64,000 nucleotides of DNA from Tyto alba (GCF_018691265.1 NW_024881298.1:690049-754048); one strand, 5' to 3'; positions 1-11,908 are shown, counted from the stretch's first letter. The notes: a model not told the origin generated them from the sequence alone. Numbers and translations are program-made.

Positions 1-100
1 AACATCTCTGAAACCTCTCTTCAAGCACTGTCAGTCTACTCCTAGACTGTCCCATGTCTCCACTCCACTATCCTACGACATTCAACCTCCCTATACTGCT

Positions 101-207
101 CATGCGTTTGAGGCTTCCAAACCCCATCTCGGGAGATGTCTGGGCACTCGCCATGTTGTTTGTATTAAAATAGAGTGGTCATAGACCAAGAAAGATGAAG
201 TGAGGTT
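101..207 (+). repeat. Unclassified dispersed repeat, copy 1
   Basis: This stretch aligns by eye to the reverse complement of 18135-18242. Shared blocks include the run around 'gggagatgtctgggca' and the block 'atagagtggtca'. The two copies are clearly diverged. No coding potential is seen and the family is not recognised. Confidence 0.55.
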
Positions 208-329
208 TTTTATCAGGGCCTGTATTGGCAGGACAAGGGACAATGCTTTTAGATTTAGATGTGATTTAAAGAAGAAATGTTTTACCATGAGAATGTGGAG
301 ACAGTGGAACAGGTTTCCTAGAGAAGTTC

Positions 330-1010
330 CAGGGAGGACACATCCATCACCTCTTTGGGCAACCTGTTCCAGTGTCCCATCACCTTCACAATAAAGAATA
401 TCTTCCTTAGATCTCAATCTAACCTCTTCTAGTATTAAACCTTAACGTTTGACCTCTCCCTACAATCCCTGATCGAGAGTTTCCTGCCATGCTTCCTGCA
501 GGACCCCTTTAATTACTGGAAGACAGCAAGATGGTCTCCCTGGAGCCTTCTCTTCTTGAGGCTGAACACCCTCAGCTCTCTCAGCCTGTCCTCACAGGGG
601 AGGTGCTCCAGCCCCGTGATCATCTTCATGGATTCCTCTGGCCCAGCTCAAGCAGGTCTGCATCCTTCTTATGCTGGTGGTCCCAGATCAGGACACAGCA
701 CTGCAGGTAGAGTCTCATAAGAGCAGAGTAGAGGAGGAGAAAAACTTCTCTTGACCTGCTGGCCACTCTTCTCTTCATACAGCCCAGAACACAGTTGGCT
801 TTCTGGGCTGCGAGCTCACGTTGCTGGCTCACTGTCAGTTTTCCATCCACTCCTACCCCCAAGTCTTTTTCTGCGGGGCTGCTCTCAGTCCACTCTTTGC
901 CCAGCCTTTACCTGTGCTTAGGATTGCCCCGATGCATGGCCAGGACCTTGAACCTGGCCTTGTTGGAATTCAGGAGGTTCGCACGGGCCCAGCATTTGTG
1001 CATGGTGGAG
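330..1010 (-). mobile_element. CR1 LINE 3' fragment (ORF2 C-terminus plus 3' region)
   Basis: The minus strand reads as the C-terminal part of a CR1 ORF2 protein (frame about 626-862): a 'SQQ..LAAQKAN' segment, then '[17 protein letters not shown]', then a 'KKDADLLE' segment, which is the usual CR1 order. The nucleotide block at 541-620 is the typical CR1 stretch seen in reverse (cctcagctctctcagcctgt). Bases 340-420 carry a further CR1-like piece. The copy is 5'-truncated and broken, like most CR1 copies in bird genomes. Confidence 0.85.
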
Positions 1011-1654
1011 CAGGAGAATGAGAGGATCCCAGGGCCAGGTTCTGGATAGATAGAAGTTTCAAGTCCAACTCTTGGAGGGATCCATTTTGTCTATCTATTT
1101 AGGTACAGATGTTGCAGTACAATAGCCTAGCATAGCAACAGCCCACCCTTGTTCCCTTTCTCCACCACAAATGGTTTGGATTGGCCTAGACACCTTCCTT
1201 CCACCACGGGTCTTCCCTTGACAATAATGTATTTATGGGGCAGGGAGGTTGTGTCAGTGCAGGGACAGGGCTGGCTCTGACAGGGATCATCAAGTAGCTG
1301 CCAGGAGGTGACAGCAAGGACAGTTTACAAAGAACAAATTTATATGTATGGACTTCATTGTTTTTAGGAAGGCAAAGCTTGCCTGGAGCTAGTGGTTGAA
1401 AGGAAAAGTCAAGACCAGAAGGAAAAGCTTCAATTACACATTAGAGACCAAGGCTGAAGAAGGAAATTACAGATGCTGCTGATGAATGCTGAGGGTGATT
1501 TAATAACAACAGAGGCAGGTGGGGATGGGGCACTCAATGTCCTCTTTGCCTGAGTCTTTACTGAAAAGGTCTCCAGGCCTGTGTGCTGAGGGAAAGGGCT
1601 CAACGAGCAGGAGAGCACGTATTGGCAGGAACCTCAGGCAACCCAGCAAGGCCA
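1011..1654. other. Non-coding interval, nothing recognised
   Basis: No conserved open frame, RNA gene or known repeat was recognised between the two CR1 fragments. Short open frames here have no family resemblance. Confidence 0.4.
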
Positions 1655-2135
1655 AGTGCCCGTGTGTGACCCTGCAGGACATCCCCCTGGCAATGGCACA
1701 GGCTGGGAGCTGCCTGGCTGGGAGAAGCCCCGTGGGAAAGGGCTTGGTGGGTTGGAGAGGAGGCAGCCGTGTGCCCTGGCAGCAAGGGACGCCAGCTGCA
1801 TCCAGGCCTTTGTGGCCAAGAGAACGGCCAGGAGATCAAGAGAGGGGCTTGTCCAGGTTACTGTGTCCGGATTGCAGATTCCCAGTACAGGAAGGATGTT
1901 GGCAAGCTGAAGGCAGTTCAGTGAATGGCCCCCAAGACAGGCCGGGCTGGAACACTTTGCCTGTGAGGAGAGGCTGAGGGAGCTGGGCTTGTGCAGCCTG
2001 GAGAAGGGAAGGCTGAGGGGCACCTCCCTGCAGCCTCTCCGCACCTATGAGGAGGTCTCCAAGAATACAGAATGGGGTTCTCCACCGTGGAGCATGTTAA
2101 GAGGCTGAAAGAGGAAGGTTCGGTGAAACAGGGGA
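1655..2135 (+). mobile_element. CR1 LINE 3' fragment, plus strand
   Basis: The stretch reads like a decayed CR1 ORF2 end on the plus strand (a 'FVAKRTARRSREG' segment near 1810-1850). It is followed by the CR1 3' block 'ctgagggagctgggcttg' near 1974-1992. It lies in the opposite orientation to the fragment at 330-1010, so the two are separate insertions. It is interrupted by stops and gaps. Confidence 0.7.
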
Positions 2136-2865
2136 TGTTCACCCTGGAGATAAGTACAAGATTTTCCATCAGTCTCAAGGCTAGTCCTGAGCAGTGTGGC
2201 CATGAGCCCTTCCTGCACTTCTGTCTGCCATGGCTGCTCAGGTCACAAGAACAGAGGTGCCCCCAGAATCAGAATGCAGGTGGGCCTCTTCCACCTGCCT
2301 CAGCCCTCCCCTCCCCAAGGAGGTAATTTCTGTTGGGTGGCTTCTCAGATGAACTGGATGACCTCAGAATGCCTGCTGGCCAGCATGTCTCCTGAGGGCC
2401 AGTCAGGCTGCTGCAGTGGAAGCCACCTCAGCATCATCACCATTCCTGCCATCTGCCTTTGGCCCATCTCTCCCCTGCCTCTCTGTCCCTATCTTGTCTC
2501 TGCTGGGATGAGCGGTTTTGCGATGCATGTGTTGGCCCCAAATTGCTGGGGCCAGCTGCTGGCCAATCAGGCTCCTGTAACTGTTGTGGCCTCACAATCA
2601 ACACCACAATTGGTGTTGCTTTTGCCCATTTCTCCCCGTCCACTCCCTTGACCCTTCATCTCTGCTGGAGCCCACGTTCAACAGCCAAACCCAGCCCCTT
2701 TCCTGCCCTTTCCCTCTCCCTTGTCCCACAGCTGAACAGAGCCTGGGTGGGACATGTTGTGTTTTGGCTTTGCAGTGCTCGTGAATATTTATTGTGACAA
2801 AGTGGCTGCTGAGATCAGAGTTTGTGCTGTGGAGCAGACCCCATCAAGAAATGACAGTCTTAAAG
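2136..2865. other. Non-coding interval, nothing recognised
   Basis: Short open frames occur on both strands, but none resembles a known family. No repeat could be assigned. Confidence 0.35.
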
Positions 2866-2867
2866 AG

Positions 2868-3065
2868 TAGATTTGCAGTGGTGGCAACAATACCAGTTTC
2901 GCAAAGGGAGCTTCTATCCAGTTACTAATAGGATCTGTTACTACCAAGATGCATTTGGTGTTTCAAGTTGTCACTGGCAGAGGTCCCACGAAATCAATCT
3001 GCAGTTGTGCCCGTGGGTCTTTACTCTGTTGGTGCTGGACTGGGGCTTTAACTCCAGCGTAATCT
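2868..3065 (-). pseudogene. pol: Retroviral integrase core fragment, decayed
   Basis: Read on the minus strand, one frame gives 'QLQIDFVGPLPVTT', then a stop, then 'LVVTDPISNWIEAPF'. This matches the integrase core pattern in which the first catalytic Asp lies in a D-x-x-GPLP motif and is followed by a hydrophobic strand and a D..S.W.EA motif. That pattern is typical of ERV-L, spuma-like or gypsy-like integrases and differs from the betaretroviral integrases elsewhere in the window. Only about 60 codons remain, with one internal stop. A flank up to about 3560 may belong to the same relic but was not recognisable. Confidence 0.6.
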
Positions 3066-3654
3066 GCACTGGCCATGGTAGGAGAAAGAGAGCTCCTACA
3101 CCAGAGATCTACATCCTTCTTCCTGTTAGGCCAGCACTCACTGTCCTTCCCTCTGCTCAGAGGGTTTGCCTTAGCTCATGGATGAGATTAATTAGATTCT
3201 ACCCGAACATTCTAAGTTACTTTAACTATGGGTCATCCCCAAGAATGTGCTGGCAAGGGTATCAGGATCCATGGTGCAGCCCACAGGAACCTGGGCCTTC
3301 CCGGAAGATCCTGTGGAATTTGAAGAAGACTTACCCTTGAATTCCCAGACTGCAGTGAAGGCATTGCATTTATTGACAATTATGATAGTGAAAATATGTT
3401 CCTCTGCTAGAAACTGAGAGACTGTTCCAACTTTCTCTAGCTCATTTACAAAAATCTTTCATTCTCTTTCTAAATCTTGTGGTTGGCCAATATCTAGCTG
3501 CAGTTATTTAATTTGTAACCAGAGTCTGTGTCTGTGGACCCTAAGATCTTATGCTGTTTTGATTAAGACAGTTCACTTAATTTGGGAAATTTCCCCTACT
3601 TCAATTTCTGGATGTCTTTTTGCATTTTCTTTACCTTCTTACCTGTTCCACTCA

Positions 3655-3930
3655 GGTCAAACCTATTTCTGAATGCACCAGATTGGAGCAAGATTCTCTA
3701 TTGCTGGGGCAATGGGAGAAGCCCGATGAGCCCCTGGGCCAGGAGTCTTTTCCTGGGCCAGGGGCTGGCACAGAGGGGCTTGCTGGCAGGGGACAATAAG
3801 GATGCCTGAGAGACCGGAGCAAGGGACACTGGGAGACACTGGCCTCCGTCTCCTCATGCCATGGCTGGCCCTCAGCCCTGGGGCTGATGGGGAGGCTGAG
3901 ACACCTCTCTTTCCTTCCTTCACTCCCCAC
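3655..3930 (+). repeat. Diverged third copy of the olfactory receptor downstream flank
   Basis: This region resembles 23215-23460 and the reverse complement of 58620-58860. Shared landmarks include 'aacctatttctg', the 'caggagtctt..' block, 'ggcacagaggggct' and the block ending 'gctgatggggaggctgag'. It is more diverged than the other two copies are from each other, and no receptor gene is attached. It may be an older duplicate or a repeat family shared by these loci. Confidence 0.6.
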
Positions 3931-4092
3931 ACTTGGATGGGCCTCAGGAAACATCCAGGAGCCTGGAGGATGCACAAACCTCCTGGGCTGAGGTCCCATT
4001 GCTGCAGGGGAAGAGGAAGGGTGTGTGAGACAGATAGGAGTGCAGGGAGAGAGTGGGGGGAGTGTGGTAGTGTGTGTGTAACAGAAAGGAAG

Positions 4093-4634
4093 TGCGGAGC
4101 AGCGGAGGAACGACACACCGAGATGGACTCAATGTGGGTGATAGAGCATTGTATCCCTTTATTGGTCCAGGGTACATATATTTATACAGACAACGCTAAT
4201 TATTATGCCTACTAGTCACTAGCTGATTGGATTAAGCTCTAAAGGACGTATTCTCACGGTCCACCTACTTGCGGTTAGCTAACAGCACAAGCTTCTCATA
4301 ACACTAAGTTTCTCAAGTCACTATTTCTAATTCCTCTTAACTTGTTTTTGATACACAACGGTACCATAACACAAAGTTTCTCAGGCCAATGTTACCATAA
4401 CACTAGGTTTCTCAGGCCACTTTTTCTAATTCCTCTAAACCTGTTTTTGACACACCACGGTACACAAGGCTGAAGCGTCCTTGACATTCCTCATGTATCA
4501 GCAGCTGCGAGCAGCTGCAGGCAAACCCTAGTGAGGCTCAGCATCAGCGAAGCAGCATCAGCCCTTAGAACAGGCTCTGATCATACAACTGCTCGGTGGG
4601 CTCATGACCCTTGTCTCTGAGCCATTCTCCAACA
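4093..4634 (-). repeat. 3' LTR of ERV-1 (K-type LTR family)
   Basis: On the minus strand the LTR starts TGTTGGAGAATGG and ends in CA (..GCTCCGCA). It has an AATAAA polyadenylation signal ('ggaccaataaag'), reverse complement near 4157-4170. It is 542 bp, against 535 bp for the ERV-3 LTRs. The same family occurs at 38481-38930, 39790-40324, 48654-49188 and 52842-53376. The lower flank is 'aggaag'; its target-site partner is lost with the missing 5' end. Confidence 0.9.
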
Positions 4635-5927
4635 ATTACCCCTTTTTCTTTTTGTACGAGCAGAGCCTGCCCCAACATTCGTTCAAAGATTTTCTTAATA
4701 CATGATAAAGCACAACTTAAACATGCAAGCCCAATAATGACAAAGATCAGAATAAGAAGCAAACTTTGGAAAAGCCTTTTAACCATCCACCTAATCACAT
4801 CCAATTAGTGACTCCGTCCAGTCCAAAGAACCCCACATCTTATTTTATCTTTCGGGTATGTTCTACAGGCTGTTTAAGTTCCATATGAATTGACCTTGAT
4901 TTGTCTTCCAAATCCATAGAACACATACCCTCAAAATCCTCACAGCCATGACCATGCGCCAAGAGTAGGAAATCAATGGCCATTCGATGTTGTAATATGG
5001 CATGTTGGACTTCGTTCATACCCTTGGCTAGGCCTGAAAGTACAGTGCTAGTAAGATTTGCCTGTTTTACCACCCAGCAAGATAATTTCTCTAACTGTCG
5101 GTACGCTCGGGCAGCAGAAGCACCTGGGAGAAAGAAAGAAGAGAATATGCTTCCCATTTGTTCCATAAGCTGACATTGTCATCACAGGCATTAGTGAGGG
5201 TCTCTAGCGCGTGTCTGTATCGCCGGACTGGATGGGTTTTATTAGGGTGATGATGGGGTAAGGCCAGGCTGAGATGCCCAATGGTGCAGGGCCCCCCAGT
5301 GGGTCGGAAGGGGATCCCCTGCCACGCCCGATCACCACAAATGAGAAATAGGCCAGGAGGTAACCTCCTGGGCGTGGTAGTACCAGGGGCTGGATGCAGC
5401 CTGCTTCGGCTGATTGACTTATACCAATTTCCCCAACGGGGGCTACTGCCTTGTGGGGATACCTCAGTTCCTACTGTGTCCTTGCAAGGGTACCTGTTCC
5501 CTTCACTGCAGGGGTATTTAGACGCATCAAGGAAAACACAGTAAGAGGCATTCGGTGAGTCTACTAGTTCAATTTCCTGGGGGTATGGGCCAATGGGGAG
5601 GCGGTTAGCCCAAGAATCATATTTGTCAAACCAGCTACTCATGTTTGATGCAAAAGCCCTATACCAGTTCCTGGATTGGTTCCCGCATTGTGCATATTCT
5701 GCAAGTGTTTGGTTTAGAGAACCCCAGTCGGCATCGTTCAGGGGGACGCCTACCAAGCATGTTAGAAAGGGTGCACTTGGGGTGGCGAGACTAGCGCAAA
5801 AGGTGGTAGTGTTTGCGGCTCGGCCTAATGTTACCCGTACATTTTCTCTTGGATCAAACGTGGTTCTCCTTATCCCAACAACAATCGAATTCGCGCACCG
5901 CAGAACCAGTAACAGAAACCACCACAT
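4635..5927 (-). pseudogene. env: ERV-1 env pseudogene with alpharetrovirus-like TM
   Basis: The SU part (frame 5927 to 5091) starts with a hydrophobic signal peptide ('MWWFLLLVL') and ends after an 'RRYR' cleavage-like motif. The TM part continues in another frame (5166 to 4840), so there is a frameshift near 5150. TM carries 'LLLAHGHGCEDFEGMC', the disulfide-loop region typical of alpharetroviral TM proteins. The usual CX6CC is CX6CS here, so the second Cys of the pair is lost. A stop separates this from the membrane anchor (4804 to about 4640, 'LLLILIFVIIGLACLSC'). Entry function is not expected. The nominal anchor frame runs on into the LTR. Confidence 0.8.
4636..4652 (-). promoter_or_regulatory. 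Polypurine tract of ERV-1
   Basis: The minus strand reads aaaaagaaaaaggggtaat immediately before the LTR start. Its place and composition are those of a retroviral plus-strand primer. Confidence 0.75.
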
Positions 5928-5950
5928 TGCTTCAGTTATCCCAAAGAAAT

Positions 5951-6891
5951 TTAACTATCTGGAACTTCAGAGTGTCCAACGTCCAAAGCGGCCTTAGTCC
6001 ATCCAGCAGGAATCCACTGGGAGCCTGAGGGAGTAAGAACACACATATAGCCCTTACCAATGAACTGGACCTCATCAGGCCCCTCCCACTTCCCTGTGGA
6101 TAGGTCTCTATAATAGACTTTCATGTCCTGTGGTTTGTTGTTCCTGGAGGCGCCAGAATGTTTCTTAGCCGGCGCTACATCTGAATCTCCAAAAATGCAA
6201 AGGTAATTCATCACAAATAGTGCCTTAGCTACTCTCTCTTGGATATCTTTGACGTCGTGGAATTTTTGTAAATATCTTAATTGTCTGATGTGATCTTTCA
6301 ATTATAGCCTGCCCAGTTGGAGAATGGGGAATAACCTGTCATGTGTGCAACCCCCCAGCTCTGACAGAACTTCGTCATTTTTTCACTAATATAAGCCGGA
6401 CCATTGTCTGTTTTTATCTTCTGTGGAACCCCCATGACAGCGAAGCAGCTCGTCAGATGGCGTACTACATGCAACGCCTTTTCACCTGTCTGGGGTGTGG
6501 CCCATACAAACTGGCTGTAAGTATCAATTGTGACGTGCAGATATCTTAACCGACCAAACTCTAGTACGTGCATCACATCCATCTGTCAGAGGTTGCAGGG
6601 ATCCAACCGTTGGGGATTAACCTTGACTCCCAGGCCAGGACTATGATGGCTGCTCTCTGGGCAGGCTCTTACAATCCCTTTTGCTTCTTCAGTGGTTATA
6701 TTAAACTGTTTTTTCAGGCCTTTTGCATTCTGATGGAAAGTAGCATGAGCCTCGCGGGCCTTGTCAAAGTCACTGAGTGACACTGTTAGGGTGACGGGTC
6801 GGTCTGCTCTTTGATTCCTTTCCCCTAGTCCTTGGGACCACATATGACTTCTTATATGAATGACTGCATACAGCTTCTGGCGCTGTTGCAA
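5951..6891 (-). pseudogene. pol: ERV-1 integrase, frameshifted
   Basis: The N-terminal zinc domain (6891-6586) keeps His residues ('HATFHQNAKG') and the first Cys, but the CPxC pair has become 'CPESS', losing the last zinc ligand. The catalytic core (6582-6298) has the first Asp region ('[16 protein letters not shown]') and '[19 protein letters not shown]'. A frameshift near 6300-6330 breaks the frame before the catalytic Glu segment. The C-terminal part (6301-5951) includes a segment ending 'QWIPAGWTKAAL'. Betaretroviral type by comparison with ERV-2. Confidence 0.85.
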
Positions 6892-6948
6892 AGCAGATTG
6901 AAGTCGGCGAAATAGTTCATTTAATCTGGGATTTTTTGAGTCCCTGAG

Positions 6949-8502
6949 TCATGCATCTTCTATACGGTGTAGCACTCCTGCAACATATAAGGAATCAGTT
7001 ACTACATTGAGACGTTGATCATGCCATCGAAGGACAACCCAAACCACTGCTGACAGTTCAAGCGTTTGCAATGAGTCCCCTGGAATAGCTGACAAAATAT
7101 GGTGGTGCCATGCTTTATCCTCCAACCAGTTGACTGCGGCATGCCTAGATTTTTTTCCGGCATCAATGAAAGCAGTAATGGCGTTTGATAGAGGCGTCTC
7201 ACTGCATTTGGAAGGCACGATCCAGTCGTATTGGCTGAACCATTGCAGTACTGGAGATTTGATTGGAGTCACTGCTATATCCTGAGCTGTGGTTAGCAGG
7301 CTGGCTTACAACTCTTCCAATTGTCTGATGCACCATTCAAGCAACTCCCTCTTGATGGGTAGATGTATACTGCCCGGTTCAGATCCTGTAATCTGTAGGA
7401 GGCGAGTTCGGCCCTTTCTAATTAATTCTGCTAGATTCTCCAGTTTTTGTTGAATGGATTTCTGAGGCCGTAGCCTTGTGTATACCCATTCTAGTACCTT
7501 GATCTTCTCCCCCTTTTTCTTTTGGTGTTGAGTTAATGCACCGATGAGCTGGGATGGGCCATTTAAGATGGTGAGGTCTACCGGCAGCCGGGGATCTCGG
7601 CAGTCAACCCATCGTTGGGTAACGTAGTCTGCAATTCGGGACAGGATTGATTGTTGTTCTTCTGATAAGTGCACCGGGCGAGCGGGATCGACCCCCTGGA
7701 GTAAGGGTTGGAGGACATCCAAGTCATCATTGGCAATTCCTACCAAAGGGCGAAACCATTGTAGGTCTCCAAGCAACTTCTGTGCGTCATGTAAGGTACA
7801 GACATCAAGCTGTATCTGTAATTTCTGTGGTCGTATTTGTGAGTCCGTTATCAGCCACCCAAGGTACTTCCACGGTGCCGAAGACTGAACCTTTTCAGGA
7901 GCAATAACAAGGCCTTCCTTTTGAAGAGCGTGAGTCAAAAAGGAATGTTGCTGGTCAGAGAAAGGGCATTCTTGAGCAATCAGAATGTCATCCATATAAT
8001 GATATATAATTGCAGTAGGCCAGGCAATTCTGACAGGTAAGGCATTGCTTACAAACAGTTGATAGAGTGTTGGACTGTTTTTCATTCCTTGTGGCAATAC
8101 TGTCCACTCAAATCGCTGAGCCGGTGCTTCATGATTAATCGATGGTAGGGTGAAGGCAAAGCACTGTGTATCCTCTGGATGCAACTGGATGGTAAAGAAG
8201 CAGTCTTTCAGATCAACAATGAGTAGATTCCAGTGTTCAGGCAGCATAGATGGATTGGGCATCCCGGGCTGGAGGGCTCCCATGGCCTGCATCTGCGCAT
8301 TTACCACATGCAGATAATGGAGGAGGCGAAATTTCCCTGACTTTTTCCTGACGACGAATATGGGTGCATTCCACGGGCTAGTGGACAATCTTAAATGTCC
8401 TTGAGACAGCTGTTCCTCAATTAGTTGATGCACTGCTGCAAGGCTTTCCTTTTTCAACGGCCACTGCTCGATCCAAACCGGGGTGTCTGATAACCACTTC
8501 AA
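6949..8502 (-). pseudogene. pol: ERV-1 reverse transcriptase and RNase H, interrupted
   Basis: The RT frame 8502-7306 (about 398 codons) contains 'LLIVDLKDCFFTIQLH', 'TVLPQGMKNSPTLYQ' and the active-site 'YHYMDDILIAQ'. RNase H (7272-6949) keeps 'AFIDAG', 'LELSAVVW' and 'VVTDSLYVA', consistent with the D-E-D catalytic set. The two frames are separated by stops near 7273-7305. RT itself is largely intact, and its sequence type is betaretroviral. Confidence 0.87.
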
Positions 8503-8537
8503 CAGGATTGGGAAAGCTCTAGAAGCAGTGACCGTTG

Positions 8538-9250
8538 CTAAAAAGGATCACTGGTCGTCAGGATGACACCAGTCTTGTCCAGCACATCACGACCAATTAG
8601 GCCACAGACTCCTTGAGGCAGAGGCATAACTGTTACATACGTATTTGCGACTCTCCCATCTATGATCACTCGAATGTGTTCTCTGCTGCGCATCACTGAT
8701 GAGTGTCCCCCAACTCCTTCGACCCTGCGAGCCATAGGTACCAAAGGCCAGTTGGGTGGCCAATGGTTATTGTCCACAATGGTGAGGTTGGCTCCAGTAT
8801 CCAATAATGCAGTAAGGCAAATCTGTGTCCCATTAGAGGAAAAAGTAATGTCGGTCACCAGACGGCGATTCATTGCCATAGTTAGCAGAGCCAACTCTCC
8901 TGTTGATCCAAAGCCAGCGGTTCCCTTGGTAACCGCCGGGGGAGGCCTCCATCTCTTTGGTCAGTTGGGGCAGAGGCACTAATTGAGCAATTTTACTGTT
9001 TGCTGGAATATGAATTGGGGGAAATAAAGTCTGTACCATTATGCATATAGTCCCAGTAAAGTCAGCATCAATAATTCCTGGTAAAATAAACAGTCCTTTA
9101 ATGCTGCTTGATGATCGCCCAATTAGTAAAGCGCCTTGTAGTTGTCCATTAATTAGTATTGGGCCCTTAACCTTAGTTGCAATCCTTTGCAGTTGTTGAT
9201 TGATCAGTGTAACATCTATTGCTGTCGCCAAGTCCAGGCCGAGGCTCCCT
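8538..9250 (-). pseudogene. pro: ERV-1 dUTPase and aspartic protease region
   Basis: The 5' part (minus frame upstream of 8900) has a dUTPase-like fold signature: 'GLDLATAIDV', then 'LLIGRSS', then 'GIIDADFTGTICIM', the motif-3 region of trimeric dUTPases. The protease follows in another frame (8894-8538) with catalytic 'LLDTGANLTIV' and the C-terminal 'GLIGRDVL' motif. dUTPase in the pro frame is characteristic of betaretroviruses. The frame change between the two domains looks like damage, but an ancestral frameshift site cannot be excluded. Confidence 0.85.
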
Positions 9251-10936
9251 CTTATGGCTGGCCAGAGGGCACCCGCAGGAATGGATTCTTGTTGGCAGGG
9301 GCTGGAAGTTGTTGCTGAGGCAGTATGAGGCTGTTGTCTAGCCGTGCAGGGGCTGCCACTGTTGTCGTTGCGTGGCGGCCCGTCGCGCTCATTTGGGCGT
9401 TTCCCGATCGCCCACATGCACCGGTACTATGGTTATTCATGTTGCACTTCCCGCACCAGACTCGTCGGACAGGGCATTCTCGTCAAATGTGTCCTTCTTG
9501 CCCGCATCAAAAACACTTGGGACGGCGCCGCGCTGGTGGTCGCTGTTGCTTCTCAGACGGACATAGTGGGGCTAGGGCTGCAAAGGTTTGGTACTGGGCC
9601 TGAATCAGGTCCCTCCCTAACTCCCGAACTGCCTCTACCAACATAGCCTGGGGGCTTACAGGCACCCTGCTCATACGTTCCAACATCTGCTCTATCGTAG
9701 CATCCTCAGACAATGTTAGTATAATAGACTTTGTTGCTGGGTTAGTATTTTCTAAAACACATTGCCTGAGAAGCGCAGGTTTCATCCACTCTTCAACCTC
9801 TGCCTGTTCTATAGCTGCAGTTACCTGATCAATGAACTGTGCAAAGGTTTTGTCCCGTCCCTGTTTTATTGCCATATAAGATGGAGATCGGGGGGCTGTT
9901 TTAACTGCGGCTATGGCTAGCCTTGCTGTATGCATGGCCTCCAGGCAGATCTGGACCTTGCTGTATTTGAGCATCTATGGTAATATATTGCCCCACTCCC
10001 ATAAACTGTTCCACGGTTACCCCAAATAGTGGGTTGTCCTGCTGTCTGGGCTGTTGAGCTGATATCTCACAGAGTCATTGCCAGTGGGCCTGCCATAGCA
10101 CTAAGATTGGGTCATAATAATTTTCATAACAACCTTAATATCTTCCTGACACAAAAGGGTTCCCCCCCATATGTAATTTAATAACTGCTTCGTGGGTTCA
10201 CCATGTAACCCAGACTCATTAACAGTACTACGCAACTGCAACAGCATTTTCCAATTCAATGGACTATGGCTACCATAAATGGCTTCATCTTCAGCCGATT
10301 CGAATCGAACTGGAAATGCCAGATTCTCAGAGAGGGTACCAACAATGTCATACTGCTTATCCTCTGCCGCCTGGCGCATGATCTCCCGCCAGTCAACATG
10401 GCGTACCCACCCCTGTGCTTTCGTTGTATCTGACTGCATTGGGCGGCCATCTTCCCTCTCCCCCCCCGCCTCCGAGGTCGGGGGTGGTGGTGGGGGGCAT
10501 GACTGTAAGGGCACTGGGGGGGGTTGGCCTCCAGACTTCCCCTACTTATGTTAACTGAAACCGGCACTCCTGTTGATGGTACAGGAATACGATCACTGTC
10601 AAAGAGCACAGGTCCGGATGCATCACTTTCTGGGGTAACAGTGGAACTTTCCCCTCTCAACTTTGTAGTTGCCACAGCTGCAAGGTTCTTTTCAAGCTGA
10701 TACCGCTTACTATTATTCGCCACCTCCCGCCATGGTTTCATCATTTTCCTAGCAGCTTTATACTCGTCAATTACCATATCCCATAAAACATCACCTAATC
10801 GTCTCCACTTCTCGACATCAAAAAGAGAATTAGGATTTTAAAAACATCCTTTGACCCGTACTAACACTACTAATACCTCGACTGATTTTATACAATCTCC
10901 CCACTTTTCTAAAAAACACTGTAATAAATCCAGGGC
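9251..10936 (-). pseudogene. gag: ERV-1 gag, 5'-truncated, with in-frame stops
   Basis: Matrix-like sequence (10936 to about 10256, 'ARKMMKPWREVANNSKRY') matches the ERV-3 gag start. A second frame (10514-10101) follows after a C/G-rich run, implying a frameshift. The capsid C-terminus (9974-9507) has a major homology region ('QGRDKTFAQFIDQV'). In the nucleocapsid the first zinc knuckle begins 'CF' and is broken by TGA stops near 9510 and 9480. Later nucleocapsid sequence runs to 9251. The first few codons are missing at the arm junction. Confidence 0.85.
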
Positions 10937-11908
10937 ATCCCACAGCACAAGAGCAAGGACAGCGTCGCAAGTCAGACTCCAACCCTACTTGAGCACAAGT
11001 CAACTGCTGGAAAATTTAAAACAAGAATTGGAAATAGGCAGGAATGTATCTGTGCTTTGCACAAGCACCTTGCATCAAAATCTGCCAGGAGTTCAGACAA
11101 AGTGCATTTGGAGAGACCGTTTTTTTCATTCATAAAGAAATTCCAACCATTTGCAAGCAAGATGCGACTCTGGGTTATCCTTGGCAGCACATCAGAACAA
11201 TTTGTTCCCCCAGCCGCTGCCGACATTCAAAACCAAAACGTTTTTTGTTATTATAATAGCATCCTCCAGGATGGGGCGTGATGCAAATGCACGTGGTCGC
11301 TTTGGGGTGTGAACAAGGGGTGGGCTGTTTGGAGAGCTGCGGGCAGCTGGGACAGCAAATCCTCCTCCTCACTACTACAGAGACAGGGAGAAGTGAAGAA
11401 AGCCAAAAATGACCTGGAGAGTTCTCTTATCTCATCACACCTCACCTGTCAGGATAGTAGCCATGCACCTGCATATCTCAAGGTACTGCTGGGGTTTACC
11501 TTCTGGTCCAAGAAAAAAACCCAGGAAGCTGGGGAAAGAAAGAAAAAAAAAAAATGGGAGAGGAGAACATGCCCTTGCTCAAAGGACAACCAAGGGGATC
11601 CCCAGGAGCTACCAGCCCAGAGTACGGCTCGAGAGGGGACTCACAGGCTCACCGACTCTGCGGTGAATTTGAAATTCATCAAAACCAACCACAAATTGAA
11701 TTTTTGGGCCAACTTTCATTAAAATTGGCCAATGGGTTTAAAAGATACAGCAGGGAAGGGAGAAATGACAGAGAGGAGATGCGAGAGGGAGAAATGTGCT
11801 TGGTCCCACTGGCCACGTTCCCTTGGGACACCAAACTGATGCATGCAATTTAATGTGGTTTTGTTTTTTTTAATAAAAAAAACTTTGTGCTTCTCATTCA
11901 GACCTTAC

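Larger units (their letters stand above)
4093..10936 (-). mobile_element. ERV-1: 5'-truncated betaretrovirus-like provirus
   Basis: On the minus strand the order is gag, dUTPase-protease, RT-RNase H, integrase, env and 3' LTR. This is the layout of betaretroviruses (ERV-K type) with dUTPase in the protease region. The 5' LTR, leader and first codons of gag are missing: homology to the ERV-3 gag start stops at 10936, exactly where the inverted-repeat arm begins. Reading frames are broken by several stops and frameshifts. LTR, gag and env tail match ERV-3 (48503-53376), so the two belong to one family. Confidence 0.9.

Noticed and set aside
1519..1977. A 152-codon frame as a host gene
   Set aside because: It runs through decayed CR1 sequence and shows no independent family resemblance.
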